Below, one piece after another: positions 1 through 8,693 of a DNA stretch of 21,734 bases. The stretch is taken from the NCBI GenBank assembly GCA_023436805.1, contig JAEZHT010000056.1:1-21734 (forward strand). The letters run 5' to 3'. The notes beneath the pieces were generated by a model that searched no databases, was not told where the DNA came from, and saw only the letters and a program-made list of their open reading frames with translations. Every line of letters starts with the position of its first letter. Position 1 is the first letter of the stretch. The position numbers and the translations under genes were made by a program. Origin of the DNA: Bacillota bacterium. Lineage in GTDB: Bacteria; Bacillota_I; Bacilli_A; Acholeplasmatales; UBA5453.

Positions 1-14
1 CACATAGATTTTGT

Positions 15-43
15 TTGTGATGTTGGTTTGAATTTGATATACT
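15..43 (+). promoter_or_regulatory. Promoter of the ATP synthase operon
   Basis: A TTGTGA -35 box (15-20) and a TATACT -10 box (38-43) are separated by 17 bp, and a TG at 35-36 makes this an extended -10 element. It lies about 60 bp upstream of the first gene of the atp operon and no other promoter of this quality is seen before it, so it most likely drives the whole ten-gene operon. Inferred from sequence only. Confidence 0.65.
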
Positions 44-70
44 AGTTATTGTAAGATTTTTCATAATCTA

Positions 71-94
71 GACTTTTTATTTATAAATAAAGTC
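71..94 (+). promoter_or_regulatory. Hairpin in the atp operon 5' leader
   Basis: The arm GACTTT plus an A/T-rich stretch (from 71) pairs with TAAATAAAGTC (84-94) apart from a two-base bulge on the left arm. It falls between the predicted transcription start (about 50) and the GAGGA ribosome-binding site at 99-103. It has no U-run after it, so it is not a terminator; it could stabilise the long transcript or modulate initiation. Function unknown. Confidence 0.35.
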
Positions 95-106
95 AACCGA
101 GGACCC

Positions 107-361
107 ATGGAACCAAGAAAAAACAAAAAACGAAAAACGTTGGTCGAAATCTACCGCGAGTATAATTTGGTCATCGCGTTTTTCTATGAGCTTGTTTTTG
201 TCTTATTAGGACTCATTATTTTAGGGGTCATCATTGACCAATATTTAAACACCAAGGTGCTATTCACCATCCCATTCACCTTATTTGGAATCTATTCATC
301 GGTTTCCAATTTATACAAAAGAATGACTAAAAAAGAGGATCAAGATGTCAGCAAGAAATGA
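107..361 (+). CDS. atpZ: AtpZ-like small membrane protein of the ATP synthase operon
   Basis: An 84-residue protein with a strongly basic N-terminus (residues 1-11) and two predicted membrane helices (about 22-43 and 51-70). This is the architecture of the AtpZ/AtpQ family, small proteins encoded at the head of F1Fo ATP synthase operons in Firmicutes and linked in some bacteria to Mg2+ uptake or to assembly of the c ring. A Gly-rich helix end followed by Asp44 fits the family. GAGGA at 99-103 precedes the ATG with short spacing. The gene ends in TGA and overlaps atpI by 17 bp, so the two are probably translationally coupled. The family call rests on topology and position; sequence conservation in this family is low. 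Confidence 0.65.
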   Translation: MEPRKNKKRKTLVEIYREYNLVIAFFYELVFVLLGLIILGVIIDQYLNTKVLFTIPFTLFGIYSSVSNLYKRMTKKEDQDVSKK

Positions 362-719
362 ATTCAATAACAATTTTAAATACACCATTTTGCTGGTTGG
401 CATATCGAGTATCGCCTCTTTTTTCATCTTTGGTAGAGCGGTTTCGATTTCTATTCTCTTGGGTGGTGCAACCATCCTATGGGGGATGAGTCATCTAGCC
501 AAACAAAACCGAAAAATGATATCTGATCAACCGACCACCAAAGGCGGTCGAATTGGTTTTATCATCCGTTTCACCTTATATGCCATTGTATTATGGGTAT
601 CACACTACATGGATACACTCAACATTTTTGGCACACTATATGGATTGTTGACCTTTAAGATTGCTTTATATGGTCATGCGTTCATATCATCGATTAGAGG
701 AGGCAAAACACATGAATGA
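345..719 (+). CDS. atpI: ATP synthase protein I (AtpI-like)
   Basis: 124 residues with four predicted membrane helices (about 12-29, 33-51, 70-88 and 93-113) and an Arg at the start of helix 3 (R75), as in the AtpI family. AtpI is a non-structural accessory protein of Fo, proposed to help assemble the c ring, particularly in Na+-dependent enzymes, and to interact with AtpZ. The start codon lies inside the end of atpZ and the stop (TGA) overlaps the ATG of atpB in the string ATGAATGA. The family call is by topology, length and operon position, since AtpI sequences diverge strongly. Confidence 0.7.
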   Translation: MSARNEFNNNFKYTILLVGISSIASFFIFGRAVSISILLGGATILWGMSHLAKQNRKMISDQPTTKGGRIGFIIRFTLYAIVLWVSHYMDTLNIFGTLYGLLTFKIALYGHAFISSIRGGKTHE

Positions 720-1386
720 TTTTTTCAATGCCTTATATCATTTTTATCATGGATTATCATCCGCCATCAAAGCGAGTATAGTCGTATTCATCATCTTGAT
801 TGTCATGACCATCGTGGTCGGACTCAGGGTGAAAAAACTCGACTATAAGAAAACCCCTAAAGGTTTCACGTTCTTGATGATTATGTTGGTCGATATGATC
901 AACAAAATGATGATTCCGATATTTCCGAAACACCATAAAAAATTTCAACCACTATTGCTCACCATGTTCATGTATCTACTGTTCGCGAACTGGGCCAGCT
1001 TACTCGGGTTAACCGCACCATTATCCAATTTGAATATTGCGTTATCGATGAGTATCATCGTCTTCGTGACCATTCAAGTGTCAGCCCTCATCATCAAAAA
1101 ACCGAAAGTAAGGGCACAAAACCTCTTATCACCAAATCCATTATTCCTACCACTCAACTTGATTGGTGAATTCTCAACACCGTTTTCGATGGGCATGCGT
1201 CTGTTTGGTAACTTGATGAGTGGTTCGATTTTAGCAATCTTGATTTACCATTTTACATCCTATGTGGGTATCCTATTCGGGGCATTCATCCTACACCCCG
1301 TCTTTGATATATTCTTTGGCGCGATACAAGCGTATGTATTTTTAAATCTGTTTTCAATATTCCTAGCAATCGCTGTGGAAGATTAA
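712..1386 (+). CDS. atpB: F1Fo ATP synthase subunit a
   Basis: 224 residues. Subunit a forms the two ion half-channels beside the c ring. The essential Arg is R163, inside the family signature MRLFGN (162-167), and the later IQAYVF segment supplies Q206, the counterpart of E. coli Q252. An acidic residue, E153, sits ahead of the Arg as in other a subunits. Five to six membrane helices are predicted. I place the start at ATG 712, which follows AGAGGAGG at 695-702 with good spacing; an in-frame TTG at 661 has no such site and would add 17 residues unlike the family. The gene overlaps atpI by 8 bp. Confidence 0.95.
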   Translation: MNDFFNALYHFYHGLSSAIKASIVVFIILIVMTIVVGLRVKKLDYKKTPKGFTFLMIMLVDMINKMMIPIFPKHHKKFQPLLLTMFMYLLFANWASLLGLTAPLSNLNIALSMSIIVFVTIQVSALIIKKPKVRAQNLLSPNPLFLPLNLIGEFSTPFSMGMRLFGNLMSGSILAILIYHFTSYVGILFGAFILHPVFDIFFGAIQAYVFLNLFSIFLAIAVED

Positions 1387-1409
1387 TCATCTATAAGGAG
1401 GAAAAAAAG

Positions 1410-1652
1410 ATGAATTTTAATGAGTTTTTTGTTCAAGGGATGGCATTTTTAGGTGCCGGTTTAGCCGTATTCACCGGGTTCGCAACTGCGATCGGTCAAG
1501 GGTACGCAGCTGGTAAAGCTGTTGAAGCGGTTGGTAGACAACCAGAAGCAATCAACGAAATTCGCTCGACTTTATTACTTGGGGACGCGTTAGCTGAAAC
1601 CACCGGTATTTATGGTCTAGTCATCGCCATCATCTTAATTTTCGTTGCGTAA
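1410..1652 (+). CDS. atpE: F1Fo ATP synthase subunit c, with a Na+-binding signature
   Basis: 80 residues forming a two-helix hairpin with the polar loop RQPEA (43-47). The ion-carrying carboxylate is E63 in helix 2. The surrounding residues match the ligands of the Na+-translocating Ilyobacter tartaricus c subunit: Q30 (its Q32), E63 (E65), T64 (S66), T65 (T67) and Y68 (Y70). This strongly suggests Na+ rather than H+ as coupling ion, although such sites can also take protons. In helix 1 the usual GxGxGxGxG packing motif reads G23-A25-A27-G29-G31, with two glycines replaced by alanine, which may affect ring size. AAGGAGG at 1395-1401 precedes the ATG. Confidence 0.95.
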   Translation: MNFNEFFVQGMAFLGAGLAVFTGFATAIGQGYAAGKAVEAVGRQPEAINEIRSTLLLGDALAETTGIYGLVIAIILIFVA

Positions 1653-1677
1653 TCATCGTTAAAGGGGGTAAGCGTTT

Positions 1678-2211
1678 ATGCTTGCTGAAACACTAAAAAA
1701 CTTTGTTGAAGAATCGCTGGGCTTATTGCTTGGCGTTGGATTCGAAGATATTCTCATCCAATTAGGCGGAACCTTGGTTCTGTTTTTGGTGATTAGAAAA
1801 TTCTTTTGGAAAAACCTCACAGAGTTCATTGAAAAGCGTAGAGCTTACATGGATGAAGAGCTCTTCAAAGCCGAAGCGATGAAACTAGAAGCCGCTGAGA
1901 TCAAAGCGAATGCCGATGAAACGTACACTACACTACGTAACTCCGTTTCAAAGACACTCGAAGATGCGAAACTGAGGGCACAAAAAGAAGAGGCTGAAAT
2001 CATTGCGAAAGCGAAAGCCGAAGCTCAACGTCTCAAATTAGAAGCAGAAAAAGAAGTGGAACTTGAGGTTCAAAAAGCCCAAGATCAAATCAAGAAAGAA
2101 ATCGTTACGGTCGCGACTGTTTTGGCTGAGAAAATCATCCAAAAAGAAGTGGACGCTAAAAAGTACGAACAATGGGTGAACGAAGCGACCAATGAGGTCA
2201 AACGTTCATGA
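1678..2211 (+). CDS. atpF: F1Fo ATP synthase subunit b
   Basis: 177 residues. A single membrane helix near the N-terminus (about 22-42) is followed by a long, highly charged helix rich in Ala, Glu and Lys (about 50-165). This is the usual build of subunit b, the peripheral stalk that holds F1 against Fo. The helix after the membrane segment carries the typical sequence with an aromatic-basic start (FFWKN). A GGGGG tract about 8 bp upstream of the ATG serves as ribosome-binding site. The stop codon overlaps the atpH start by 4 bp (ATGA), which points to coupled synthesis of the two peripheral stalk subunits. Confidence 0.93.
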   Translation: MLAETLKNFVEESLGLLLGVGFEDILIQLGGTLVLFLVIRKFFWKNLTEFIEKRRAYMDEELFKAEAMKLEAAEIKANADETYTTLRNSVSKTLEDAKLRAQKEEAEIIAKAKAEAQRLKLEAEKEVELEVQKAQDQIKKEIVTVATVLAEKIIQKEVDAKKYEQWVNEATNEVKRS

Positions 2212-2723
2212 GCAGTTTAAGCTACCAATATGCAGAAGCACTCTACGCTTTGGCGGTAGAACAAAAACAAACCCAAGCGATGGCAACCGAGTTAGAACGT
2301 TTTATCGGTCAACACCAAGGGCCAATCGCCGATATTCTAAAACACCCAAAAGTCACGATTGCCGATAAAAAAGCCGTCATCGATGGGTTGAAACTTGCGC
2401 CATTGATGAATCATTTTTTATACGTCCTCATCGATAATAATCGGTTATCCGATGTCGATGAAATCTTGAAAAGTTATCAAGCACTCCTCGACCAACAAAA
2501 CCAAGTCTTGAGGGCTAAAGTGTATTCCAACAAACCATTATCTAAAACCGAGCTCGAAGGCATCAAAGTTGCTTTGCAAACCAAGCTCAATCGAATAGCC
2601 CTTTTAGACAATGTCATCGATCCAACCATTGTGGGTGGCATCAAGATTGCTTATGAAGGCAATGTAGTTGACCATACCATCAATCATTTTATTGCTTCTT
2701 TAAGCGAAACCTTAAAGGCATAG
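2208..2723 (+). CDS. atpH: F1Fo ATP synthase subunit delta
   Basis: 171 residues, slightly shorter than the usual 175-180. The N-terminal helical domain begins with the conserved YAEALYALA segment (about 8-16), and the C-terminal part holds the VGGIKI motif followed by an acidic, hydrophobic tail (about 142 onward). Delta caps the top of the F1 hexamer and connects it to subunit b. Start ATG lies inside the atpF stop. The next gene, atpA, begins 13 bp downstream after an AGAAGGTGA ribosome-binding site. Confidence 0.92.
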   Translation: MSSLSYQYAEALYALAVEQKQTQAMATELERFIGQHQGPIADILKHPKVTIADKKAVIDGLKLAPLMNHFLYVLIDNNRLSDVDEILKSYQALLDQQNQVLRAKVYSNKPLSKTELEGIKVALQTKLNRIALLDNVIDPTIVGGIKIAYEGNVVDHTINHFIASLSETLKA

Positions 2724-2736
2724 AGAAGGTGAATAT

Positions 2737-4245
2737 ATGAGTAAAATTAACCCAGTCGAAATTAGTTCTTTGATCATAGAGCAAATTAAGAAGTATCAAA
2801 ATGAAATTAAAACGGACAACGTCGGTACAGTTATCAGCGTTGGGGATGGGATTGCGTTGGTTCATGGTCTTGATCAGGCGATGAGCGGTGAACTCTTAGA
2901 ATTCCCCCATGGTGTCTATGGCCAAGTACTGAACTTAGAAAAAGACTATGTTGGGGTCATCTTATTGGATGAATCGACCAGCATCAAAGAAGGCGATACC
3001 GTCAGAACCACTGGACGTATTTTAGAAGTCCCTGTCGGTGAAGCCCTCATAGGACGCGTTGTCAACCCACTCGGGAAACCCATCGATGGCATGGGGAAAA
3101 TCCAAACCGATAAATTCCGCACCATTGAGCGTAAAGCAACCGGTGTTATGGCCCGTAAAGGGGTCCATCAACCACTCCAAACAGGGATTAAGGTACTCGA
3201 TGCCTTGGTACCGATTGGTCGTGGTCAAAGAGAACTCATCATTGGTGACCGTCAAACCGGTAAAACCACATTGGCAATCGATACCATCATCAACCAAAAA
3301 GGTAAAAACGTGATTTGTATCTATGTGGCGATTGGTCAAAAAGAATCGACCGTTGCAGGGGTATATGAAACCCTCAAATCCCACGGTGCGATGGACTATT
3401 CCATCATCGTTTCAGCCTCAGCATCCGAACCTTCACCGTTATTATATTTAGCACCTTATGCAGGTGTGACCATGGCTGAAGAATTCATGTTTGCAGGTAA
3501 AGACGTTTTGGTGGTTTATGATGACCTAACCAAACACGCGACCGCCTACCGTGAATTATCCTTACTACTTAGAAGACCACCCGGTCGTGAAGCGTTCCCT
3601 GGGGATGTTTTCTATCTACACAGCAGACTATTAGAAAGAGCCGCGAAGTTAAATGACGCGTTAGGTGGAGGTTCCATTACCGCCTTACCAATCATTGAAA
3701 CCCAAGCTGGCGACATTTCTGCGTATATTCCAACCAACGTCATCAGTATCACCGATGGACAAATCTTCTTACAATCCGATTTGTTCCACAGTGGCGTTCG
3801 ACCAGCGATCAACGCCGGTCTATCCGTCTCTCGTGTCGGTGGTGCTGCACAAACCAAAGCGATTAAGAAAGTATCTGGTACCTTACGTTTGGATTTAGCA
3901 TCCTTCCGTGAGTTGGAGGCCTTCACCCAATTTGGTAGTGACTTAGATGAAGCGACCAAAGCGCGACTCGAACGCGGCAAACGTACCGTAGAAATCCTAA
4001 AACAAGGGTTACACGATACGATGCCGGTAGAGTTCCAAGTGATTTCAATTTTCGCACTCACTCAAGGGTTCCTTGACAGCATCAAACTTGCAGACATCAG
4101 ACGCTTTGAAAAATCATTGCACAGTTTCTTTAATACGGATAAAGAAGCGAACGCATTGTTAGAAGAACTTAGAAACACAGCGACATTGCCTGACCCAACC
4201 CAGATGAAGGCAGCCGTCAACCGTTTCAAATTAACGTTCGTATAG
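2737..4245 (+). CDS. atpA: F1Fo ATP synthase subunit alpha
   Basis: 502 residues, the normal family length. The Walker A motif GDRQTGKT is at 170-177, the Walker B region LVVYDD at 258-263, and the arginine finger R366 lies in the SVSRVGG motif. Alpha carries the non-catalytic nucleotide sites of the alpha3beta3 hexamer, and R366 completes the catalytic site on the neighbouring beta subunit. All expected blocks are intact with no frameshift. It is followed by atpG after a gap of 10 bp with only a weak ribosome-binding site (ATAGGT), so atpG translation may depend in part on ribosomes finishing atpA. Confidence 0.97.
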   Translation: MSKINPVEISSLIIEQIKKYQNEIKTDNVGTVISVGDGIALVHGLDQAMSGELLEFPHGVYGQVLNLEKDYVGVILLDESTSIKEGDTVRTTGRILEVPVGEALIGRVVNPLGKPIDGMGKIQTDKFRTIERKATGVMARKGVHQPLQTGIKVLDALVPIGRGQRELIIGDRQTGKTTLAIDTIINQKGKNVICIYVAIGQKESTVAGVYETLKSHGAMDYSIIVSASASEPSPLLYLAPYAGVTMAEEFMFAGKDVLVVYDDLTKHATAYRELSLLLRRPPGREAFPGDVFYLHSRLLERAAKLNDALGGGSITALPIIETQAGDISAYIPTNVISITDGQIFLQSDLFHSGVRPAINAGLSVSRVGGAAQTKAIKKVSGTLRLDLASFRELEAFTQFGSDLDEATKARLERGKRTVEILKQGLHDTMPVEFQVISIFALTQGFLDSIKLADIRRFEKSLHSFFNTDKEANALLEELRNTATLPDPTQMKAAVNRFKLTFV

Positions 4246-4255
4246 GTCAACCATT

Positions 4256-5116
4256 ATGGCATCGATGAGAGACATTAAGGCGCGCATCGTCGCGACCAAG
4301 AAAACCGCTCAAATCACCAATGCGATGTACATGGTTTCCGCATCCAAACTCAAAAAAGCGGAACGTGCGATGGTATCGTATCGTCCGATGGTTAAACGAC
4401 TCAACCACATCATTCAAGGTGTCATCACCGACAATGAACTTACCCATGTATTGTTAGAAGAAAGACCGGTCCAAAAAACCTGTTATATCCTCATCAGTTC
4501 AGACCGTGGTTTGGCCGGACCTTACAACGCAAACCTATTCCGTAAGTTTCAATCCCACATCAAAGAATCTGGTGTCAACCCTGAGACAGTGATGGTGGCT
4601 ACGATTGGTCAAAAAGCATTCAGTTTCGCCAAACGAAACCAATACCAAGTGATCAACGATAAGCCAATCCATGTCCGAGACGACATTCAATTCATTGACT
4701 TCAAAGAAATCACTCAAAAGTTCATCGATTTGTTCTTAAATGAAACCGTGGATGAAATCGTGGTGTTCTATAGCCACTTCATCAATACACTGTATCAAAA
4801 TGTCGAAGCCAAAAAGCTTTTACCAATCACTTTAGAACCAACCGATGAACCCCATAAAATTCGCTACGATTATGAACCAAATAAAACAGAAATCATCAAT
4901 CATCTTTTACCGATGTATGTTGAAAATACGTTGTATGGGTTTATACTCGAAGCCAAAGCAGGCGAACATGCGTCACGCATGACCGCCATGCGTTCAGCAA
5001 CCGATAATGCGAAAGACGTCATCAAGAAGTTAGAACTTCATTATAACCGTGCACGTCAAGCCGCAATTACCATTGAACTAACCGACATCATTGGCGGCGC
5101 CAATGCGGTTAAGTAA
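4256..5116 (+). CDS. atpG: F1Fo ATP synthase subunit gamma
   Basis: 286 residues. Gamma is the rotating central shaft. The N-terminal helix has the conserved MRDIKARI and MVSASKLKKA segments (about residues 4-36), and the C-terminal helix has RMTAMRSATDNA and the final IIGGANA motif (about 241-285). Both coiled-coil ends are complete, so the protein should be functional. The middle is the variable Rossmann-like part typical of the family. The gene sits in the usual position between atpA and atpD. Confidence 0.95.
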   Translation: MASMRDIKARIVATKKTAQITNAMYMVSASKLKKAERAMVSYRPMVKRLNHIIQGVITDNELTHVLLEERPVQKTCYILISSDRGLAGPYNANLFRKFQSHIKESGVNPETVMVATIGQKAFSFAKRNQYQVINDKPIHVRDDIQFIDFKEITQKFIDLFLNETVDEIVVFYSHFINTLYQNVEAKKLLPITLEPTDEPHKIRYDYEPNKTEIINHLLPMYVENTLYGFILEAKAGEHASRMTAMRSATDNAKDVIKKLELHYNRARQAAITIELTDIIGGANAVK

Positions 5117-6535
<1,419 letters not shown>

Positions 6536-6543
6536 GTGAACCC

Positions 6544-6936
6544 ATGCAAATCATCGTGGTTACCCCTGCAGGCAAACTGTATGACGAACAAGTCGACTAT
6601 GTCGTGGTTGCTTCACAATCCACAGGACAATTCGCCCTCATGAAAAACCATACCCCGGTCATATCATCGATTGATCGTGGCTATGTCAAAATGGTGAAAG
6701 AAGACACTAACTTAGTCACCGTCATCTTGAATGGGGTGGTTGAATTTTCCAACAACATCGTCAATGTCATTGCTCAAGAAGCACACATTGGCTATACTGA
6801 ACAATCTGCGATGGAGCATTTACTGTCTGTTCGTAAAGAACGGTTAGAGGAAAACAAGCGTCGTTCGATTGATTTTGGTAAAGCTGAAAAAGAATTGGCT
6901 GAAAACATTCAAAAAGCCAAAGCCAGCAAAGTATAA
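6544..6936 (+). CDS. atpC: F1Fo ATP synthase subunit epsilon
   Basis: 130 residues: an N-terminal beta-sandwich (about 1-85) with the typical opening of an Ile/Val strand and TPxG turn, then two C-terminal helices (about 87-130). Epsilon rotates with gamma, and its C-terminal helices inhibit ATP hydrolysis in many bacteria. The I(L)DxxRA ATP-binding motif known from some Bacillus epsilon subunits is not evident; the equivalent stretch reads RKERLEENKRRS. It is the last gene of the operon and is followed within 5 bp by a terminator hairpin. Confidence 0.92.
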   Translation: MQIIVVTPAGKLYDEQVDYVVVASQSTGQFALMKNHTPVISSIDRGYVKMVKEDTNLVTVILNGVVEFSNNIVNVIAQEAHIGYTEQSAMEHLLSVRKERLEENKRRSIDFGKAEKELAENIQKAKASKV

Positions 6937-6940
6937 TACA

Positions 6941-6966
6941 AAACCACCAAATCAGGTGGTTTTTTT
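6941..6966 (+). terminator. Rho-independent terminator of the atp operon
   Basis: Arms AAACCACC (6941-6948) and GGTGGTTT (6955-6962) form an 8-bp stem with a 6-nt loop, followed by a run of T. It begins 4 bp after the atpC stop and clearly closes the operon. Confidence 0.9.
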
Positions 6967-7034
6967 CTATAAAAAATGTTAATATTAATAAAGAATATGG
7001 TAAAAATAATGCCATAAATGAATTGAGGATAAAC

Positions 7035-7373
7035 ATGAAAAAAAGATTTTTTTTGATATCACTAATGGTATTGTTTTTATTGACAGGTTGTGAAGGTACA
7101 GCCAATAACAACCTCATCTCTAGTATCTTCATTGGCAATGAATGGAAGGCGTTGTTACTCAGTGTCTTCATGATTGTATCATCCCTTTTCGCAATCTTAA
7201 GTGAAAAAGGTCTACAGTTTTTTCTATCTCTTTTAAGAGGTAGACGCCATTACTGGCAAAGCAGAGAAATCACCGAGTCAGATTTAACATTGGCGAGGTT
7301 TGGTGCGTATATTACTATAGTGTTGGGTGGTTTCGGCTTTTTAATGAGTTTGTATTACCTCATTTTTTACTAA
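7035..7373 (+). CDS. Small lipoprotein with two membrane segments (unknown function)
   Basis: 112 residues. The N-terminus is a lipoprotein signal: two Lys, a hydrophobic stretch and the lipobox LTGC, so C19 should be acylated after cleavage. The mature part has a hydrophobic helix (about 30-50), a basic stretch ending in GRRHYW, an acidic patch, and a second hydrophobic helix (about 92-111). ATG 7035 follows GAGGA (7025-7029); a TTG at 7023 is in frame but overlaps that site. I do not recognise a family. Its layout is echoed by the lipoprotein at 8339-8674 on the other side of the Fpg/Nei-like gene. The roughly 70 bp upstream is A/T-rich, with only a weak extended -10 candidate at 6998-7006. 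Confidence 0.75.
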   Translation: MKKRFFLISLMVLFLLTGCEGTANNNLISSIFIGNEWKALLLSVFMIVSSLFAILSEKGLQFFLSLLRGRRHYWQSREITESDLTLARFGAYITIVLGGFGFLMSLYYLIFY

Positions 7374-7394
7374 ACCACATAATTATCAACTTTG

Positions 7395-7430
7395 AAAACA
7401 CTTGAGATGCATCAGATTGGGTGTTTTTTT
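7395..7430 (+). terminator. Terminator after the first small lipoprotein
   Basis: Arms AAAACAC (7395-7401) and GTGTTTT (7421-7427) flank a 19-nt loop that itself contains the palindrome GATGCATC, and the right arm runs into eight T residues. The long loop makes it a modest rather than strong terminator. It lies 21 bp after the stop codon. Confidence 0.6.
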
Positions 7431-7442
7431 CTTCAATAACAG

Positions 7443-7451
7443 TGATATAAT
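7443..7451 (+). promoter_or_regulatory. Extended -10 promoter of the Fpg/Nei-like gene
   Basis: TG, one base, then a perfect TATAAT (7446-7451). No good -35 box is seen at the right distance, as is common for extended -10 promoters. It would start transcription about 45-50 bp before the ATG at 7506 and probably also covers the lipoprotein gene at 8339. Confidence 0.6.
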
Positions 7452-7505
7452 GAAATAAAGAAATCGATGAACTTAAATGAATTGAATACTAAAAGGAGCA
7501 TACCC

Positions 7506-8327
7506 ATGATTGAAATTGGCGAAGCAAAATGGATCAAAGATCAGATGTGTGACTTACTTAAGGGACTTAAAATCACCCAAGTCAAAATGATGAATCGTCC
7601 CCATAAGTTTTGTTTTTTAAATCACATCCCGACAGACTTTGAAATGGTTTTACCCAATAAAACAATTCAAAGCATCAAGCAAAATGGTAACATGATTCGA
7701 ATGATGTTGGATTATGGCCGTGAGTTGGTGTTTTTTGAAGATATTTTGTTTGAATATAAAGCGGTTGAAAATGTGACCGATAAAAATCAAATGGTGATTT
7801 ATTTCAACAATGAAATGGCACTTGAAGTCAAAGTTAAACTCTATGGGTTCATCCAAGTCGGTAAAACCGAAGAACTGATGGCTAAAGACATCTATTATGA
7901 GCGCGCATTATCGGTCATTGACCCATTAGATGAGGCTTTTACATATGATTATTTCATCGAAGAAACCAAGCTCAATGAACCCAGACATTCAGTCAAACAA
8001 GCCCTAGCTACAGAACAAAAAATCCCAGGTTTAGGTAATGGTACTTTACAAGATATTTTATTCAAGGCAAAGGTCAGACCGGATCGAAAAGTTGAAAACT
8101 TACATGACTTTGAAAAGGTGGCTTTATATGAGTCAACCAAACAAGTCATTCAACAAATATACCAACAAAAAGGTCGAAACAACAGTCATGACTTGTTGGG
8201 TAAAATGGGCGAATACGATGTCATTATGAGCAAAGATCGTGGGTTTTGTCCAGTGTGTCAATGTAACTTAAATGAGAAAAACTATTTGGGTGGAAAAGTC
8301 ATATTTTGTCCACATTGCCAAAAATAA
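7506..8327 (+). CDS. Fpg/Nei-family DNA glycosylase-like protein lacking the N-terminal proline
   Basis: 273 residues. The C-terminal half is clearly of the Fpg/Nei family: a helix-two-turn-helix block with PGLGN (174-178, N178) followed by LQDILFKAKVRP, then a zinc finger with C248, C251, C268 and C271 and the closing CQK. The N-terminus reads MIEIGEA, where canonical Fpg/Nei has MPELPEVE: the catalytic Pro2 is Ile, while E3 and E6 remain. The Lys of the GKY segment and the zinc-finger Arg near the last CxxC also appear replaced. From memory, a clade of Firmicute proteins annotated as endonuclease VIII begins MIELPEA and shares the PHKF and LGG segments; this looks like a divergent member. 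ATG 7506 follows AGGAG at 7494-7498; an upstream in-frame ATG at 7467 lacks such a site. Lesion specificity, and whether it cuts at all, are unknown. Confidence 0.85.
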   Translation: MIEIGEAKWIKDQMCDLLKGLKITQVKMMNRPHKFCFLNHIPTDFEMVLPNKTIQSIKQNGNMIRMMLDYGRELVFFEDILFEYKAVENVTDKNQMVIYFNNEMALEVKVKLYGFIQVGKTEELMAKDIYYERALSVIDPLDEAFTYDYFIEETKLNEPRHSVKQALATEQKIPGLGNGTLQDILFKAKVRPDRKVENLHDFEKVALYESTKQVIQQIYQQKGRNNSHDLLGKMGEYDVIMSKDRGFCPVCQCNLNEKNYLGGKVIFCPHCQK

Positions 8328-8338
8328 GGAGAATCGAT

Positions 8339-8674
8339 TTGAAAAAAGTGATTATTTTTACCCAAATCTTTATTTTATCGGTAGTTTTGACTGCGTGCAC
8401 AACTAATGATAATGGATTTTTTGGTATCATAGATCGGCATGTTGAGATTTGGTTCATGGCAGGCCTACTCATCCTTGGTTTAGGTATAGGTATATTCGTC
8501 AACCCAACCATCCGATATTATGCCAAACGATTTTTAGAATTCGCATCCAGAAGATGGTTTAATCTCTATAGAAAAGAAACCTTTAGCGAATATCATTTGA
8601 ATGTTCAAGCCGGGTTAATGATTTTTGTAGGATTCATACTCGTAGTTTCAAGCATCGTCGTTTGGATGCGATAA
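8339..8674 (+). CDS. Second small lipoprotein with two membrane segments (unknown function)
   Basis: 111 residues starting at TTG 8339, chosen because AAGGAG (8326-8331) lies at proper distance and the result is a clean lipoprotein signal ending in the lipobox LTAC (C20). The mature part has a hydrophobic helix (about 32-52), a basic stretch with SRRWFNLYRK, and a final hydrophobic helix (about 90-110). The arrangement and the RR-aromatic stretch resemble the lipoprotein at 7035-7373, so the two could be diverged paralogues. It starts 11 bp after the Fpg/Nei-like gene and is very likely cotranscribed with it. Function unknown. Confidence 0.75.
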   Translation: MKKVIIFTQIFILSVVLTACTTNDNGFFGIIDRHVEIWFMAGLLILGLGIGIFVNPTIRYYAKRFLEFASRRWFNLYRKETFSEYHLNVQAGLMIFVGFILVVSSIVVWMR

Positions 8675-8693
8675 TATTGATTTACCCTGTATG

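Noticed and set aside
661..711. Upstream TTG start for atpB
   Set aside because: It would overlap atpI by about 60 bp and add residues unlike subunit a; ATG 712 has an AGAGGAGG site at proper distance.
3612..4061. A minus-strand open frame of 149 codons inside atpA
   Set aside because: It is a shadow of the highly conserved alpha subunit gene and shows no domain of its own.
7467..7505. Upstream ATG for the Fpg/Nei-like gene, adding 13 residues
   Set aside because: No ribosome-binding site is seen before 7467, while 7506 has AGGAG, and the MIE start matches the clade I recall. The extra residues would not restore a Pro2.
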